Below, one piece after another: positions 26,410 to 35,370 of a DNA stretch of 64,000 nucleotides; the first letter of the stretch is position 1; the number at the start of each line of letters is the position of its first letter. The notes beneath the pieces are model-generated. The model was not told where the DNA came from and made no database searches. It saw only the letters and a list, made by a program, of their open reading frames with translations. A program made the translations under genes and the position numbers. This DNA comes from Streptosporangium album (GTDB lineage Bacteria > Actinomycetota > Actinomycetes > Streptosporangiales > Streptosporangiaceae): positions 1,116,001-1,180,000 of the forward strand of contig NZ_JACHJU010000002.1 of NCBI RefSeq assembly GCF_014203795.1, read 5' to 3'.

Positions 26410-27218
26410 ACGCGCCGGACAAGCAGCCGGACAAGCAGGTCGTGCGAGCCTCGGGCGTCCGGATGAGCTACGGCGAGGTGCAGGTGCTCAACGGCGTGGA
26501 CCTCACCGTCGCCGCCGGCGAGGTGAGCTGCGTCATCGGCCCGTCGGGCTCGGGCAAGTCCACGTTCCTGCGGTGCATCAACGGGCTGGAGCCGGTGCTC
26601 GGCGGCAGCCTGCGGGTGCTCGGCCAGGAGGTCGGCCACACCCTGCGCGGCGACAGGTACCACCCCTGGACGCCCAAGGAGTTCGCCGCCTTCCGCCGGA
26701 ACATCGGCATGGTGTTCCAGCGCTTCAACCTGTTCGCCCACCACAGCGCGCTGGAGAACGTCGCCTGCGGTCCCGTCCACGTCCTGGGCACCCCCGCGGA
26801 CCGGGCACGGGTGCTGGCCATGGAGCACCTGGAGCGGGTGGGCCTGGCCGACCACGCGCACAAGCGGCCCCACCAGCTCTCCGGCGGCCAGCAGCAGCGG
26901 GTGGCCATCGCCAGGGCACTGGCGATGAACCCGGCGCTGATGCTGTTCGACGAGCCCACCTCCGCCCTGGACCCGGAGCTGGTCGACGAGGTTCTGGAGG
27001 TCATGAAGGGCCTGGCCGCCGAGGGGATGACGATGGTCGTGGTGACCCACGAGATCGCCTTCGCCAGGGAGGTCGGCGACTGGCTGACCTTCTTCGCCGA
27101 CGGCGTGGTCGTCGAGCGGGGCCGGCCCCGCGAACTCCTGGCCAACCCGGGTCACGAGCGGACCAGGGCCTTCCTGTCCAGCGTGCTCCACCCGAAGGAG
27201 CGCCAGGAGCACCAGTAG
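26406..27218 (+). CDS. amino-acid-type ABC transporter ATP-binding protein
   Basis: The 270-residue ATPase has Walker A 'GPSGSGKST' (about residue 45), Q-loop '[21 protein letters not shown]', signature 'LSGGQQQR', Walker B '[15 protein letters not shown]' and the switch His in 'VVTHEIAFA'. It belongs to the GlnQ/HisP group. ATG 26406 overlaps the permease stop (ATGA). It closes the importer operon that begins with the YtcJ-like amidohydrolase. Confidence 0.94.
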   Translation: MNAPDKQPDKQVVRASGVRMSYGEVQVLNGVDLTVAAGEVSCVIGPSGSGKSTFLRCINGLEPVLGGSLRVLGQEVGHTLRGDRYHPWTPKEFAAFRRNIGMVFQRFNLFAHHSALENVACGPVHVLGTPADRARVLAMEHLERVGLADHAHKRPHQLSGGQQQRVAIARALAMNPALMLFDEPTSALDPELVDEVLEVMKGLAAEGMTMVVVTHEIAFAREVGDWLTFFADGVVVERGRPRELLANPGHERTRAFLSSVLHPKERQEHQ

Positions 27219-27498
27219 TGCTCTGCCAGGTGGCCGGGGCGGCCGTCGACGCCGTGCATCAGCAGTTCGCCCGCCGGCTGGAGCGGCGGGCGGCAGCACC
27301 GCCCAGCAGACCCAGACCCATCCCAGCCAGCGAAAGCGGTTCAGGAGCAGTCGGCGGCTGAGCTCCTTTTCCTCTCTCATCCGGTCAGTCCCAGCCGGGC
27401 GTCGGCCGGCGCGGATCGCGGAGCGGTGAGGTCGCAGGCCACGCCACGAGAAGACGCTCCGTCTTCAAGATCGTTCCTTAGAGCCTGCTGACGAAGGC
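27219..27498. other. intergenic region downstream of the importer
   Basis: No credible gene. The 5' part is C/G-rich and out of frame with any family; the only possible structure is an imperfect GAAGACG-CTC-CGTCTTC hairpin at 27448-27464 (7-bp arms), which could terminate transcription. Confidence 0.3.
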
Positions 27499-27672
27499 TT
27501 AAGTGCTCGCGGGCATGGGTCCGTAGAGGGCTGGTCCGATCTTGTTGATGTAGCCTTGGTGGGACCATTGGGACAGTTGGACGCGGAAGCTGTTGATGTT
27601 CTCGATGCCGAGGATGGCGGCCAGCTCTGCCCCTTTCCAGGCCCTCCAGGGCTGGGCGGCCAGGAGTTCTAG
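27499..27672 (-). pseudogene. C-terminal remnant of a HTH-like protein cut by IS982
   Basis: About 57 residues remain ('LELLAAQPWRAWKGAELAAI', 'INSFRVQLSQWSHQGYINKI', 'YGPMPAST' stop). The look is of a winged-helix end: a helix pair followed by 'GYINKIGPALY'. Its upstream part is replaced by the IS982 terminal repeat at 27669-27689. Beyond the IS lies the stop of the SIS gene, so the missing N-terminus is not adjacent and the remnant predates or was rearranged with the insertion. Confidence 0.45.
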
Positions 27673-28654
27673 ACGAGTAAGTCCGATGTGATCAGTGGTC
27701 GTAGGCGATCAGCGAGCGGGTGACCGGGGCTCCGGTCTTGTTGTTGTGCCAGATCGCCGCGGCCATCGCGAGGATGCGCTGGGCGACGCGTACGGCGACG
27801 CCCTCGAAGGTCCGTCCGCCGTGTTGTTCCAGGTCGAGTTGCCCTTTGAGGGTGTCGTCGACCGACTCGATGAGCCGGCGGACCTTCTTGAGCATCGGTT
27901 CGCCGTAGCGGGCCTTCTCGCGTTTGCGTGAGGGACGCAGCAGTTCGATGCCCTGCTCGGCGAGGTCGGTTTCGAACGGCTTGGAGGCGAAACCCTTGTC
28001 GGAGATGAGCACGATGCCCTCGCGTGCGGCGACCAGGCCTGCGTCGACCTCCAGCATCGCGGCCAGCACCTCGCGCTCGCCGATCTTCGGGTTGGCAAGC
28101 GCCCACATGATGGGCATCCCCGCCGGCGTACAGACCAGGTACAACCGCAGGCCCCGGAAGAACCGCGAGTGCGAGGCGCAGTAGCCGTACCCGGCCCAGC
28201 CGGCCAGGTTCGAACGCTGCACGGTCGGACGTGACATCCCGCACGGCACCGGCGTGGAATCGGTGATCCAGTGGTTGTCGAACCAGAAGTCGCTGTCGGT
28301 GGCCAGTTCCCGGATTATCCGCTTGACCAGTGGCAACGCCGCGCGCAGGCGTTTGTTGTAGCCCGACTGCTGGGGCAGGTACGGGAACATGCCGGACAGG
28401 TGCGTGCGGGCGAAGCGCAGCCGGCGGGCCTCGGAGTGGTGGCCGAGCAGGGCCTGGGCCACCGCGAGGCAGATGAGTTCGGAGTCGCTGAGCAGCGGCG
28501 GTCTGCCCATCCACCGGGTTCCTCCGATCTCGTCGTCGATCTTCACATATAGTGCGGTCAGGAGGGTGTTCAGGTCTTGCGTCACAACATGATCTTGGAC
28601 GCCCTCTCTTCATGCCCGCTCACCGGCCCCCAGACATCGGACTTACTCGTCTAG
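27669..28654 (-). mobile_element. IS982-family insertion sequence
   Basis: Perfect inverted repeats CTAGACGAGTAAGTCCGATGT (first 20 bases cited: CTAGACGAGTAAGTCCGATG) occupy 27669-27689 and 28634-28654. The outer CTAG may be a 4-bp target duplication instead of part of the repeat. Length about 980 bp with one intact transposase. The right end sits 3 bases past the stop codon of the SIS gene. Confidence 0.85.
27692..28585 (-). CDS. IS982-family transposase
   Basis: The 297-residue protein starts 'MTQDLNTLLTALYVKIDDEI', the typical IS982 N-terminus, and carries DDE-type motifs: 'WITDSTPVPCGMSRPTVQRSN' (first Asp), 'IVLISDKGFASKPFE' (second Asp) and 'VRRLIESVDDTLKGQLDLEQH' (Glu). The frame is uninterrupted and the element has both ends, so it may be mobile. 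Confidence 0.9.
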   Translation of the reverse strand: MTQDLNTLLTALYVKIDDEIGGTRWMGRPPLLSDSELICLAVAQALLGHHSEARRLRFARTHLSGMFPYLPQQSGYNKRLRAALPLVKRIIRELATDSDFWFDNHWITDSTPVPCGMSRPTVQRSNLAGWAGYGYCASHSRFFRGLRLYLVCTPAGMPIMWALANPKIGEREVLAAMLEVDAGLVAAREGIVLISDKGFASKPFETDLAEQGIELLRPSRKREKARYGEPMLKKVRRLIESVDDTLKGQLDLEQHGGRTFEGVAVRVAQRILAMAAAIWHNNKTGAPVTRSLIAYDH

Positions 28655-28657
28655 CGG

Positions 28658-29398
28658 TCACGCGTCGCCGAGCCGCACCCGCCGGCCGTACCCGGCCAGG
28701 AGCAGGTCGTTGTGGACGTCGCCGCCTGGGGTATTGGCCGACCTGAATACGGGCGGCGATACGCTCGCAGCGACGTACCGGCCGGCCACCTCGGCGACCA
28801 GGAGCTGGGCGATCAGGACGCCGGTGAGGTTGGAGACCGGGCAGACGGCGTCCCCGCCGGGTAGCTCCACGGTCGCGTCACCGTACGGCGCGCCATTGTC
28901 GATGACCACGTGGGCCAGGTCGGCAAGCCTCTCTCGCCCGGTGATCCGGCTCGTGTGCGCGCGGGAGGTGATGGCGATCACGGCATGCCCGCGGCCGGCG
29001 GCGAGGCGGGCCATCTCGACGACCGAGGCATTGCCGCCCGAGTTCGAGATGATCACGAAGACGTCCTCTGGCCGGATGTCGGCCAGCTCCCAGATCCGCT
29101 CCGCCAGCCCGGGCTCGCGCTCGATCTTCGGGTCGAGGATGGCCACGGGGGCGACGTCGCCGTAGTAGACGACGTCGCGGATGCCGAGCTGATTGGCGGG
29201 GACCAGCCCGCCGGCCCGGCCCACCAGCTCCAGGGCGACCGACCTGGAGTGTCCGGTGCCGAACGCCTGGAGCACCCCGCCTGCTCGTAGCGAGCGGAAG
29301 ACCGTCTCCCCGGCATGCGCGATCGCCTCGTGCTCCCTGGTGAGCAGCCGGTCGACCGCCGCCCGCGCGACCTCCGCATACGCCGTCTGGCCGATCAT
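28658..29398 (-). CDS. SIS-domain sugar-phosphate binding protein (UPF0309-like)
   Basis: The 246-residue protein has the SIS fold: 'GGVLQAFGTGHSRSVALELVGRAGGLVPANQL' (phosphosugar loop) and 'VFVIISNSGGNASVVEMARLAAGRGHAVIAITSRAHTS'. The tail 'SPPVFRSANTPGGDVHNDLLLAGYG' resembles UPF0309 proteins. It probably isomerises or cleaves a phosphorylated amino sugar in the cytosol, which fits the kinase two genes upstream. Its ATG overlaps the stop of the ceramidase-like gene (ATGA-type overlap at 29395-29398). IS982 lies directly behind its stop. Confidence 0.82.
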   Translation of the reverse strand: MIGQTAYAEVARAAVDRLLTREHEAIAHAGETVFRSLRAGGVLQAFGTGHSRSVALELVGRAGGLVPANQLGIRDVVYYGDVAPVAILDPKIEREPGLAERIWELADIRPEDVFVIISNSGGNASVVEMARLAAGRGHAVIAITSRAHTSRITGRERLADLAHVVIDNGAPYGDATVELPGGDAVCPVSNLTGVLIAQLLVAEVAGRYVAASVSPPVFRSANTPGGDVHNDLLLAGYGRRVRLGDA

Positions 29399-30711
29399 GG
29401 GTCCTCCGGGGTGTCGAGGTCGTGCAGCAGGTCTGCGACGGTCGTGGCGAGGTACTCGGCGCTGCCGGACGCGACCCGGCCGGCCAGCACCTCGTACTCC
29501 TGGCCGGCGTAGGCGTCGGCTGTCGGTAGGTAGCCTGGATAGCCGTTGACGTATCCCAGCACGAACGTCGGGTCCGGCCGCGTCCGGCGGACGGCCTCGC
29601 CCGTGGCGACGAAGGGCTCACCCGGCAGAGCGGCCAGCGCGAGCCTGCCAAGGCGCACGGCGCTCACCTCGGTGGTGATGGGCGCGGGCTTCGGCGGCTT
29701 TTCGGCCGGTGGGTGGGCGGTGCCCGTCTCGGCGGTGCCGGGTACGAGCTCCGGGGTCGCTTCGGTGAGGAGGCGGGCGCCATCCAGGCGGCTCAGGGCC
29801 ATGCGCGTGGCGATCGCGTCGCCGGTGGCGAGGGACTGCTCGTGGGCGGCGCGCAGCATGGCGAGGAGGGCTTGTGGGTCGGCGACCGAGGAGCCGCGGG
29901 CCAGGGAGCACCGCCTTGACGCCCAGCCGATCGCGGAGCCGGGGGTCCAGGCCTCGGCGGCGGGGGCGGTGTCGACGAGTTCGGCGCACCGATCGGCGAC
30001 GAGGCCGCCGAGCCGGTCGAGTTCGGCGGCGTCCTGGCCATGGCGGGTGTGGCGGGTGCTGATGTCGCCGGCCGTACCGGTCGCGACCAGGACCCAGACG
30101 TCCGGCCCCAGCCGTGCCCGCACGGCCCCGCGCACCGCGCCGGCGAGGTCGGCGCTCACCAGGAGATTGCCGGGGGGCAGCACCGTGGGGTGAACGGGGA
30201 GCACGACCAGGACGCCCGCCAGGCGGCCCGCTGGATCCCGGACGGCCAGAACGTCCAGCGGCACCAGGGGCTCGGCCGACGGCGTGCTGCGGGCGGCGCC
30301 CACGTCGTGTAGCCCGCCCTGGTGAGCCGAGCCCCCCGCGAGCTGTTCGGCGACGACCGCGCGCGCGAGGGCGGTGCGGGTGGCTTCGACGATCCGGTCG
30401 CGCCAGGGCTGCGGCGTCGGCCCGCCGCCGGGCACGCATCCGGTCTCCGGGCCCGCGTGGGTGTGCGTCGCGGCCAGCCACAGCTCGCAGGTCGCTGAGA
30501 CCGTCTGCCTGGCCTGCCGGCAGAGGTCGTCGTTGACACAGATCACATCCGCGACCGCCAGCGCGAAGCGCCGCCGCCCGTCGAACCAGGTGATCACGCC
30601 CACCTGCAGCGGGTCGAGCTCGCCGGCCGAGTCACCGGGCCGGTCGAGGTAGCCGCCCATCGGCGTGCCGGGAGGGACGGGCAGGCGGGCCGCCCCATGC
30701 CCGACTCTCAT
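29395..30711 (-). CDS. neutral/alkaline ceramidase-like hydrolase (N-terminal domain only)
   Basis: The 438-residue protein resembles the N-terminal catalytic domain of neutral/alkaline non-lysosomal ceramidases: 'GTPMGGYLDRPGDSAGELDPL', 'LWLAATHTHAGPETGCVPGG' with the His pair of the zinc site, 'VLVATGTAGDISTRHTRHG' and 'LGRLALAALPGEPFVATGEA'. No signal peptide is seen, unlike secreted ceramidases, so it may act on a cytosolic amide such as an N-acyl amino sugar. Overlaps 4 bases with both neighbours (kinase upstream, SIS downstream), indicating one operon. Confidence 0.75.
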   Translation of the reverse strand: MRVGHGAARLPVPPGTPMGGYLDRPGDSAGELDPLQVGVITWFDGRRRFALAVADVICVNDDLCRQARQTVSATCELWLAATHTHAGPETGCVPGGGPTPQPWRDRIVEATRTALARAVVAEQLAGGSAHQGGLHDVGAARSTPSAEPLVPLDVLAVRDPAGRLAGVLVVLPVHPTVLPPGNLLVSADLAGAVRGAVRARLGPDVWVLVATGTAGDISTRHTRHGQDAAELDRLGGLVADRCAELVDTAPAAEAWTPGSAIGWASRRCSLARGSSVADPQALLAMLRAAHEQSLATGDAIATRMALSRLDGARLLTEATPELVPGTAETGTAHPPAEKPPKPAPITTEVSAVRLGRLALAALPGEPFVATGEAVRRTRPDPTFVLGYVNGYPGYLPTADAYAGQEYEVLAGRVASGSAEYLATTVADLLHDLDTPEDP

Positions 30712-31661
30712 CGCTCCACCGTCCGGATGAGCGTCCGGTAGTGGCCGAGCTCGGTGGTGGCGGCAAGGAAGGCGGCGCCCGCGAGGCCGTCGCCCGCCGG
30801 GGCCGCCGGCAGTGCCCGGGGCAGGCGGGCCATCAGCTCGGCTTGGAAGGCCGCTCGCAGGGCCGGTGCGCGGAGCAGGCGGCCGGTCCAGGAGACGGGC
30901 ACCGGCTCATCGTCGGGAAGGCAGCGGGCGGCGGCGGCGACGCTTATCGCGAGCTCGCGGCCGGCCTCCTCGACGATCGCCCGCGCGGTCGCGTCCTCGG
31001 CGGCCAGGTCGAGCACGTGGACGGCGAAGCCCGCGACCTGGGCGACGGCATCGGCGGATAGGTAGAGCCGCCGGGGCGTGGTTCCCAGATCGCCGAACAC
31101 CTGCCGGGCGCGGTCGGTGAGCGGGCCCGGGGTTGCGCGGCCGTCGAATCCCCGGTAGGCGGCGTCGAGGCCGCGCCGGCCGATCCAGAAGCCGCTGCCC
31201 GCGTCGCCGTACAGGTATCCCCAGCCGTCCACCTGCCGGGTGCGGCCGTCCGGGGCCACCCCCAGGGCGATCGCACCGGTGCCTGCGGCGAGGACGACGC
31301 CGGGGCGCCCGGTGAAGGCGCCGGCGTGCGCGGTGACGACGTCGCTGGTGAGCAGGACGCGCCGGGTGCCGATCCCGGCGAACAGGCGCCCGGCCAGCTC
31401 CCGGTCGGCGGCGGGCCCGCCCAGCAGCGTGGTGAGCCCGAGGCAGATCGCGCCGACCCGGACGTCCGACGCCGCCGGCGGGACCGAGGCGTCCGCCGGA
31501 GCCAGGGTCCGCCAGGCCGCCAGCACCTTCCGCGCGACGCCGTCGACCGTGGATCCGCTCGCGTAGGCCAGGCCCGGCTCCTCGCGGGTCAGGAGCACCC
31601 GCCCGCCGGACGCGAGCCCGAGCCGCAGCCCGCTCTGTCCACCGTCGACCGCCAGTTCCAT
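30708..31661 (-). CDS. BadF/BadG-type ATPase, N-acetylglucosamine-kinase-like
   Basis: The 317-residue protein starts with the actin-like phosphate-1 motif 'MELAVDGGQSGLRLGLA' and has 'VVLAAGTGAIALGVAPDGRTRQVDGWGYLYGDAGSGFWIGRRGL', the hallmark of eukaryote-type GlcNAc kinases and BadF-type ATPases. It probably phosphorylates an amino sugar. The ATG at 31661 starts the domain; 31697 is a longer in-frame choice. It heads the kinase/ceramidase-like/SIS operon and lies just downstream of the AraC regulator, separated by an AT-rich stretch containing CAATATATTG. Confidence 0.82.
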   Translation of the reverse strand: MELAVDGGQSGLRLGLASGGRVLLTREEPGLAYASGSTVDGVARKVLAAWRTLAPADASVPPAASDVRVGAICLGLTTLLGGPAADRELAGRLFAGIGTRRVLLTSDVVTAHAGAFTGRPGVVLAAGTGAIALGVAPDGRTRQVDGWGYLYGDAGSGFWIGRRGLDAAYRGFDGRATPGPLTDRARQVFGDLGTTPRRLYLSADAVAQVAGFAVHVLDLAAEDATARAIVEEAGRELAISVAAAARCLPDDEPVPVSWTGRLLRAPALRAAFQAELMARLPRALPAAPAGDGLAGAAFLAATTELGHYRTLIRTVER

Positions 31662-31728
31662 GTGCAACAGCCTAATTTCGGTGGGGGCCTTAATCAATAT
31701 ATTGCGCGATAATGTAAGCGTCTCTGAT

Positions 31729-32820
31729 TTATGGTCGCGCCCGATATGTCTGGCGTCGATATTCGGTTGGTGAGCAGCCGACGTGTCGCCGGAACACGCT
31801 CCGCAGGGCCTTCGCGCTCAAGTAGCCCGACTCGGCGGCGACCACGTCGACCGGCAGGGCGGAGGTGCTGAGCAGGGTCCGCGCGTGGCGCAGGCGCAGT
31901 CCGGTGAGGTGGCGCAGGAACGTGGTCCTGCGCTCCTCCGCGAACAGGTGTGAGATGTAGAAGGGGCTGGCGGAGATCGCCTCGGCGACCGTGGAGAGCC
32001 TGAGCCGGGGATCGGTGTAGTGCGCGGTCAGGTAGCTCTCGGCCATCGTGAGGATGTCCTTCGCGCTGTCGCTCCGCACCAGCCGCCTGATGGTCTCCTC
32101 CAGCCAGATGTGCAGATAGGAGCGCTCGTGGATCTCGGTTACGGTGATCAGCTTCTCGATCGGCAGGCGGGCGCAGGCGTCCAGCCAGTCCGTGGAGCCG
32201 CCGGTGAGCCGGGAGCCGTTGACCACGTCGACGACGAACAGCAGCTCGCCCATGAGCCAGTTGTGCAGGGTCTTCGGGTCCAGGTCGCGTTCCTGCAGGC
32301 ACCGGTCCACCCAGCTGGAGAGCAGCCCGGCCGCGCCGCCGGCGTCGCCGGCCTGGATCCGGCGGGCCAGCTCTGGCTCGATCCGCACCGGAGGCGGCGA
32401 GCCCGGCCGGTCCGGTGTGGGCGAGGTGATCACTCGGTCCCCGCCGAGCAGGAGCTTGTAGGAGTTCGTCCATCGGGCGTCCTGTTCGGCCGCCGCGACC
32501 CCGCCCGGCCCGTTGCGCGGAGTGCCCAGGCTGACGGTCGCGGTGAGCTCGGTCTCACGCACGATGCGGGTGCGCAGCTCCTCTGCCAGTCCGCCCGCGT
32601 CGGTCATGAGCGCGTGGGGGTCGTCGCCGGTCAGAAGCACGAGCCACTCGTCAGGAGGCATCGAACGGCAGCTCGCCGCCGGCCGGCCGTACGTCACCGC
32701 CTGAACCGCCCGCTCGGCCCGGTCGAGCTGGCGGCGGGCCCACGGCTGCCCGCGCGACCGCCGCGAGGCGACGAAGTCATCGATGTCGACCAGCGCGGCG
32801 ACCACGAAGGGCGCGTTCAT
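31729..32820 (-). CDS. AraC-family transcriptional regulator
   Basis: The 363-residue protein ends in an AraC DNA-binding domain with two HTH motifs (about 260-355: 'RLSTVAEAISASPFYISHLFAEERRTTFLRHLTGLRLRHARTLL', 'PVDVVAAESGYLSAKALRSVFRRHVGCSPTEYRR'; pieces shown). The N-terminal part starts 'FVVAALVDIDDFVASRRSRG' and resembles the degenerate nucleotidyl-cyclase-like region of YesN-type regulators. It lies between the FAH gene and the kinase operon, all on the minus strand, and is the likely local controller. Confidence 0.87.
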   Translation of the reverse strand: MNAPFVVAALVDIDDFVASRRSRGQPWARRQLDRAERAVQAVTYGRPAASCRSMPPDEWLVLLTGDDPHALMTDAGGLAEELRTRIVRETELTATVSLGTPRNGPGGVAAAEQDARWTNSYKLLLGGDRVITSPTPDRPGSPPPVRIEPELARRIQAGDAGGAAGLLSSWVDRCLQERDLDPKTLHNWLMGELLFVVDVVNGSRLTGGSTDWLDACARLPIEKLITVTEIHERSYLHIWLEETIRRLVRSDSAKDILTMAESYLTAHYTDPRLRLSTVAEAISASPFYISHLFAEERRTTFLRHLTGLRLRHARTLLSTSALPVDVVAAESGYLSAKALRSVFRRHVGCSPTEYRRQTYRARP

Positions 32821-32837
32821 GCGCCGAATAATACTAT

Positions 32838-33698
32838 TTAGGCGGTCCTAAATGTAACCCTGTTGACCAGCGTTCCGACGCCGGCCACCGTGGCCCGCAT
32901 GACGTCGCCCTCCTGGAGCGGGGCGATCCCGGCGATGGTGCCGGTCGCGATGAGGTCACCGGGCTCCAGTGTCATCCCGTCCGACAGGTCGGCGATCAGC
33001 TGGGGGATCCCGAACACCATCTGCTTGGTGTTCGCCCGCTGCCGCACCTGGCCGTCCACCTCCAGGCGGAGCTCGAGCGCCTGGGGATCGGGCACCTCGT
33101 CCATAGTGGCGAGATACGGCCCTGTGGGGGCGAAGGTGTCGAACCCCTTGGCCTGGTCCCACGGCACGTTGCGGTCGATGTTCGCCAGCTGCAGGTCGCG
33201 GGCCGTCATGTCGTTGATCACCGTGTAGCCGGCCACGGCCTCCTGCCAGCGCTCGGCCGGCAGGTCGCGGGTCGTCGATCCGATGACGACGGCCAGCTCG
33301 ACCTCGTGCTCCAGGTGCTTCGTACGCGCCGGGGCCTCGACGGGGCGGTTGTGGCCGGTCAGCGCCGACGGCGGCTTGAAGAACAGCACCGGCACGGGTG
33401 GCACCTCCAGCCCGCTCTCTTCGGCGTGCTCCAGGTAGTTGAGCGCCAGGCAGCAGATCTTGGTGCAGGTGGCCACCGGCGGCTCGAAGAACACCGACGA
33501 CTCCTCGAGCAGCGCCGGAGCGGTGGTCCAGAGCCGGTCCACCTCCTCGGTGAGCCGCTCGAGCCCGTACGTGTTCAGCAGGGCCACCGGATCGGCGGGC
33601 CCGTCGAGGCCGGACAGGCTGAGAAGCTCGCCGCCCTCGCGCCAGGCCACTACTTCGACTTGGTCGGCGGGGATCCGCCGGATACGCCCGAGATACAC
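32838..33698 (-). CDS. fumarylacetoacetate hydrolase (FAH) family enzyme
   Basis: The 286-residue protein has the C-terminal FAH domain: 'CCLALNYLEHAEESG', 'VLFFKPPSALTGHNRPVEAP' , metal ligands in 'HLEHEVELAVVIG', 'GYTVINDMTARDLQ', 'KGFDTFAPTGPYL' and 'LEPGDLIATGTIAGIAPLQEGDV'. Such enzymes hydrate, decarboxylate or cleave oxo-acids at the end of catabolic routes. A 7-bp inverted repeat (ATTTAGG-N4-CCTAAAT) spans its stop codon. It is divergent from the class III aminotransferase gene. Confidence 0.88.
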   Translation of the reverse strand: MYLGRIRRIPADQVEVVAWREGGELLSLSGLDGPADPVALLNTYGLERLTEEVDRLWTTAPALLEESSVFFEPPVATCTKICCLALNYLEHAEESGLEVPPVPVLFFKPPSALTGHNRPVEAPARTKHLEHEVELAVVIGSTTRDLPAERWQEAVAGYTVINDMTARDLQLANIDRNVPWDQAKGFDTFAPTGPYLATMDEVPDPQALELRLEVDGQVRQRANTKQMVFGIPQLIADLSDGMTLEPGDLIATGTIAGIAPLQEGDVMRATVAGVGTLVNRVTFRTA

Positions 33699-33824
33699 GG
33701 CATTCCTTCCTGAGGGTTGTGCCTCAGCTCACCAGCTCGGCCTGGGCCTCACAAGAACCCATCCTTGCGATGACGACCTCTCCCTTGCGCTCTTCCTTGT
33801 CCGCGGTGGGCGGTGCGTCCTTTG

Positions 33825-35135
33825 ATGGTCGTCATGACCCGCAATCTGGACGTCAGCCGCGACCTCTACTCCACCGCGCAGCAGTACCTGGCTGGAGGGG
33901 TCTCCAGCGACGCTCGCCGCACCACCGGCGTCCCGCTCTACGTGGACCGCGCGCAGGGCGCGCACCTCTGGGACGTGGACGGCAACGCCTACATCGACTA
34001 CATCCTGGGCCAGGGCCCCGCGCTGCTGGGCCACTGCCCGCCCGAGGTGGTCGAGGCCATCTCGGCCCAGGCCGCGCGCGGCCTGGTCTACTCGGCCCAG
34101 CACGCCGCGGAGGTGCGGGTGGCCGAGCGGCTGTGCGCGATGGTGCCCTCGGCCGAACGGGTCCGCTTCAACACCGTCGGCTCCGAGGCGGTCCACGCCG
34201 CCCTCCGGCTCGCGCGTGGCTTCACCGGCCGCTCCAAGATCCTCAAGTTCGAGGGCCACTACCACGGCTGGCTGGACCCCGTCCTCTACAGCGTGCACCC
34301 CGCCCTGGAGCTGGCCGGCCCGGCCGACGCGCCCGTCGCGGTCCCCGGTACGGCGGGGCAGCAGCAGGGCCATGCCGAGGACCTCATCCTCTGCCCGTGG
34401 AACGATCTCGAGGCCCTGACCCGCCTGATGGACCGGCACGGTGCCGAGATCGCCGCAGTGATCACCGAGCCGGTGCTCTGCAACACCGGGGCGATCCTGC
34501 CGGACCCCGGCTACCTCGAAGCCGTACGGAAGCTCTGCGACCAGCACGGCAGCCTGCTCGTCTTCGACGAGATCATCACCGGCTTCCGGCTCGCGCCCGG
34601 CGGCGCGCAGGAGTACCTCGGGATCGCCCCGGACCTGTCGGTGTTCGGCAAGGCCATGGCCGGCGGCATGCAGGTTTCGGCCCTGGTCGGCAAGGCGTCC
34701 GTCATGGACCACATCTCGACGGGGAAGGTCGCCCACGCGGGCACGTTCAACTCCCAGCCCGTCGGCATCGCGGCGGCCGAGGCGACGCTGCGCATCCTCG
34801 ACGAGCAGCGGGACGAGGTCTACGGCACGCTGTTCGCCCGGGGCGCGGCGCTGATGGAGGGCATCAGGGACGCGGCCGCCAAGGCGGGTGTGCCGCTGCT
34901 CGTGGACGGTCCCGGGCCGGTGTTCCAGACCTACTTCACAGACGCCGAGTCCGTGCGTGACTATCGCGGGTTCGCCGCGACCGACCGGGCGATGATGGCC
35001 CGGCTGCACACGGAGCTACTCGACCGCGGAGTCAACATGGTGCCACGTGGCCTGTGGTTCCTGTCCACCGCGCACACCGAGGCGGACATCGCCGCCACCG
35101 TCGACGCCTTCGCCGGGGCGCTCCGCGCTCTCTGA
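33825..35135 (+). CDS. class III aminotransferase, glutamate-1-semialdehyde-aminomutase-like
   Basis: About 436 residues of a PLP enzyme: 'LAGGVSSDARRTTGVPLYVDRAQGAHLWDVDGN' (pieces), 'RFNTVGSEAVHAALRLARGFTGRSKILKFEGHYHGW', 'LLVFDEIITGFRLAPGGAQEYLGIAPDLSVFGKAMAGG' with the PLP lysine, and 'HAGTFNSQPVGIAAAEATL'. Housekeeping GSA aminomutase differs in context; here it is beside FAH and amino-sugar genes, so a catabolic transaminase is likelier. ATGs at 33825 and 33834 are both possible; no strong ribosome site decides. Confidence 0.85.
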   Translation: MVVMTRNLDVSRDLYSTAQQYLAGGVSSDARRTTGVPLYVDRAQGAHLWDVDGNAYIDYILGQGPALLGHCPPEVVEAISAQAARGLVYSAQHAAEVRVAERLCAMVPSAERVRFNTVGSEAVHAALRLARGFTGRSKILKFEGHYHGWLDPVLYSVHPALELAGPADAPVAVPGTAGQQQGHAEDLILCPWNDLEALTRLMDRHGAEIAAVITEPVLCNTGAILPDPGYLEAVRKLCDQHGSLLVFDEIITGFRLAPGGAQEYLGIAPDLSVFGKAMAGGMQVSALVGKASVMDHISTGKVAHAGTFNSQPVGIAAAEATLRILDEQRDEVYGTLFARGAALMEGIRDAAAKAGVPLLVDGPGPVFQTYFTDAESVRDYRGFAATDRAMMARLHTELLDRGVNMVPRGLWFLSTAHTEADIAATVDAFAGALRAL

Positions 35136-35199
35136 TCGCTGGGCGATGTACCGCGCGCTCCGGGTGGCGCTCGGACGGCAGCGCAGCGCTGCAGGCCGA

Positions 35200-35370
35200 G
35201 ATCGGTGCCGGGCCCGCCGTCGAGCAGGCCGTCCAGGCCGATGGATGGGGCACGATCGAGACCTACACCGTCAAGTACGGACACGGCGACCGCACCGGCA
35301 TCGTGATCGGTCGGCTGGAGGCCGACGGCCGCCGCTTTCTGGCGATGACCGCCGAGCGCGTCCAGCAGGG
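35200..35370 (+). pseudogene. thiolase/acetyl-CoA acetyltransferase C-terminal remnant
   Basis: An in-frame stretch reads 'WGTIETYTVKYGHGDRTGIV' followed by 'IGRLEADGRRFLAMT', which matches the extra C-terminal OB-like domain of actinobacterial acetyl-CoA acetyltransferases. No thiolase core lies upstream; that DNA is the aminotransferase end. After 35370 the minus strand holds another orphan protein-like stretch ('[20 protein letters not shown]', 'QRRFDSGALATVVDSALLD', 35365-35500) of unknown origin. The 35136-35547 gap therefore contains only gene debris. Confidence 0.55.

Noticed and set aside
27377..27568. 63-codon minus-strand frame downstream of the ABC ATPase
   Set aside because: It overlaps the HTH-like remnant in another frame and has no protein-like composition.
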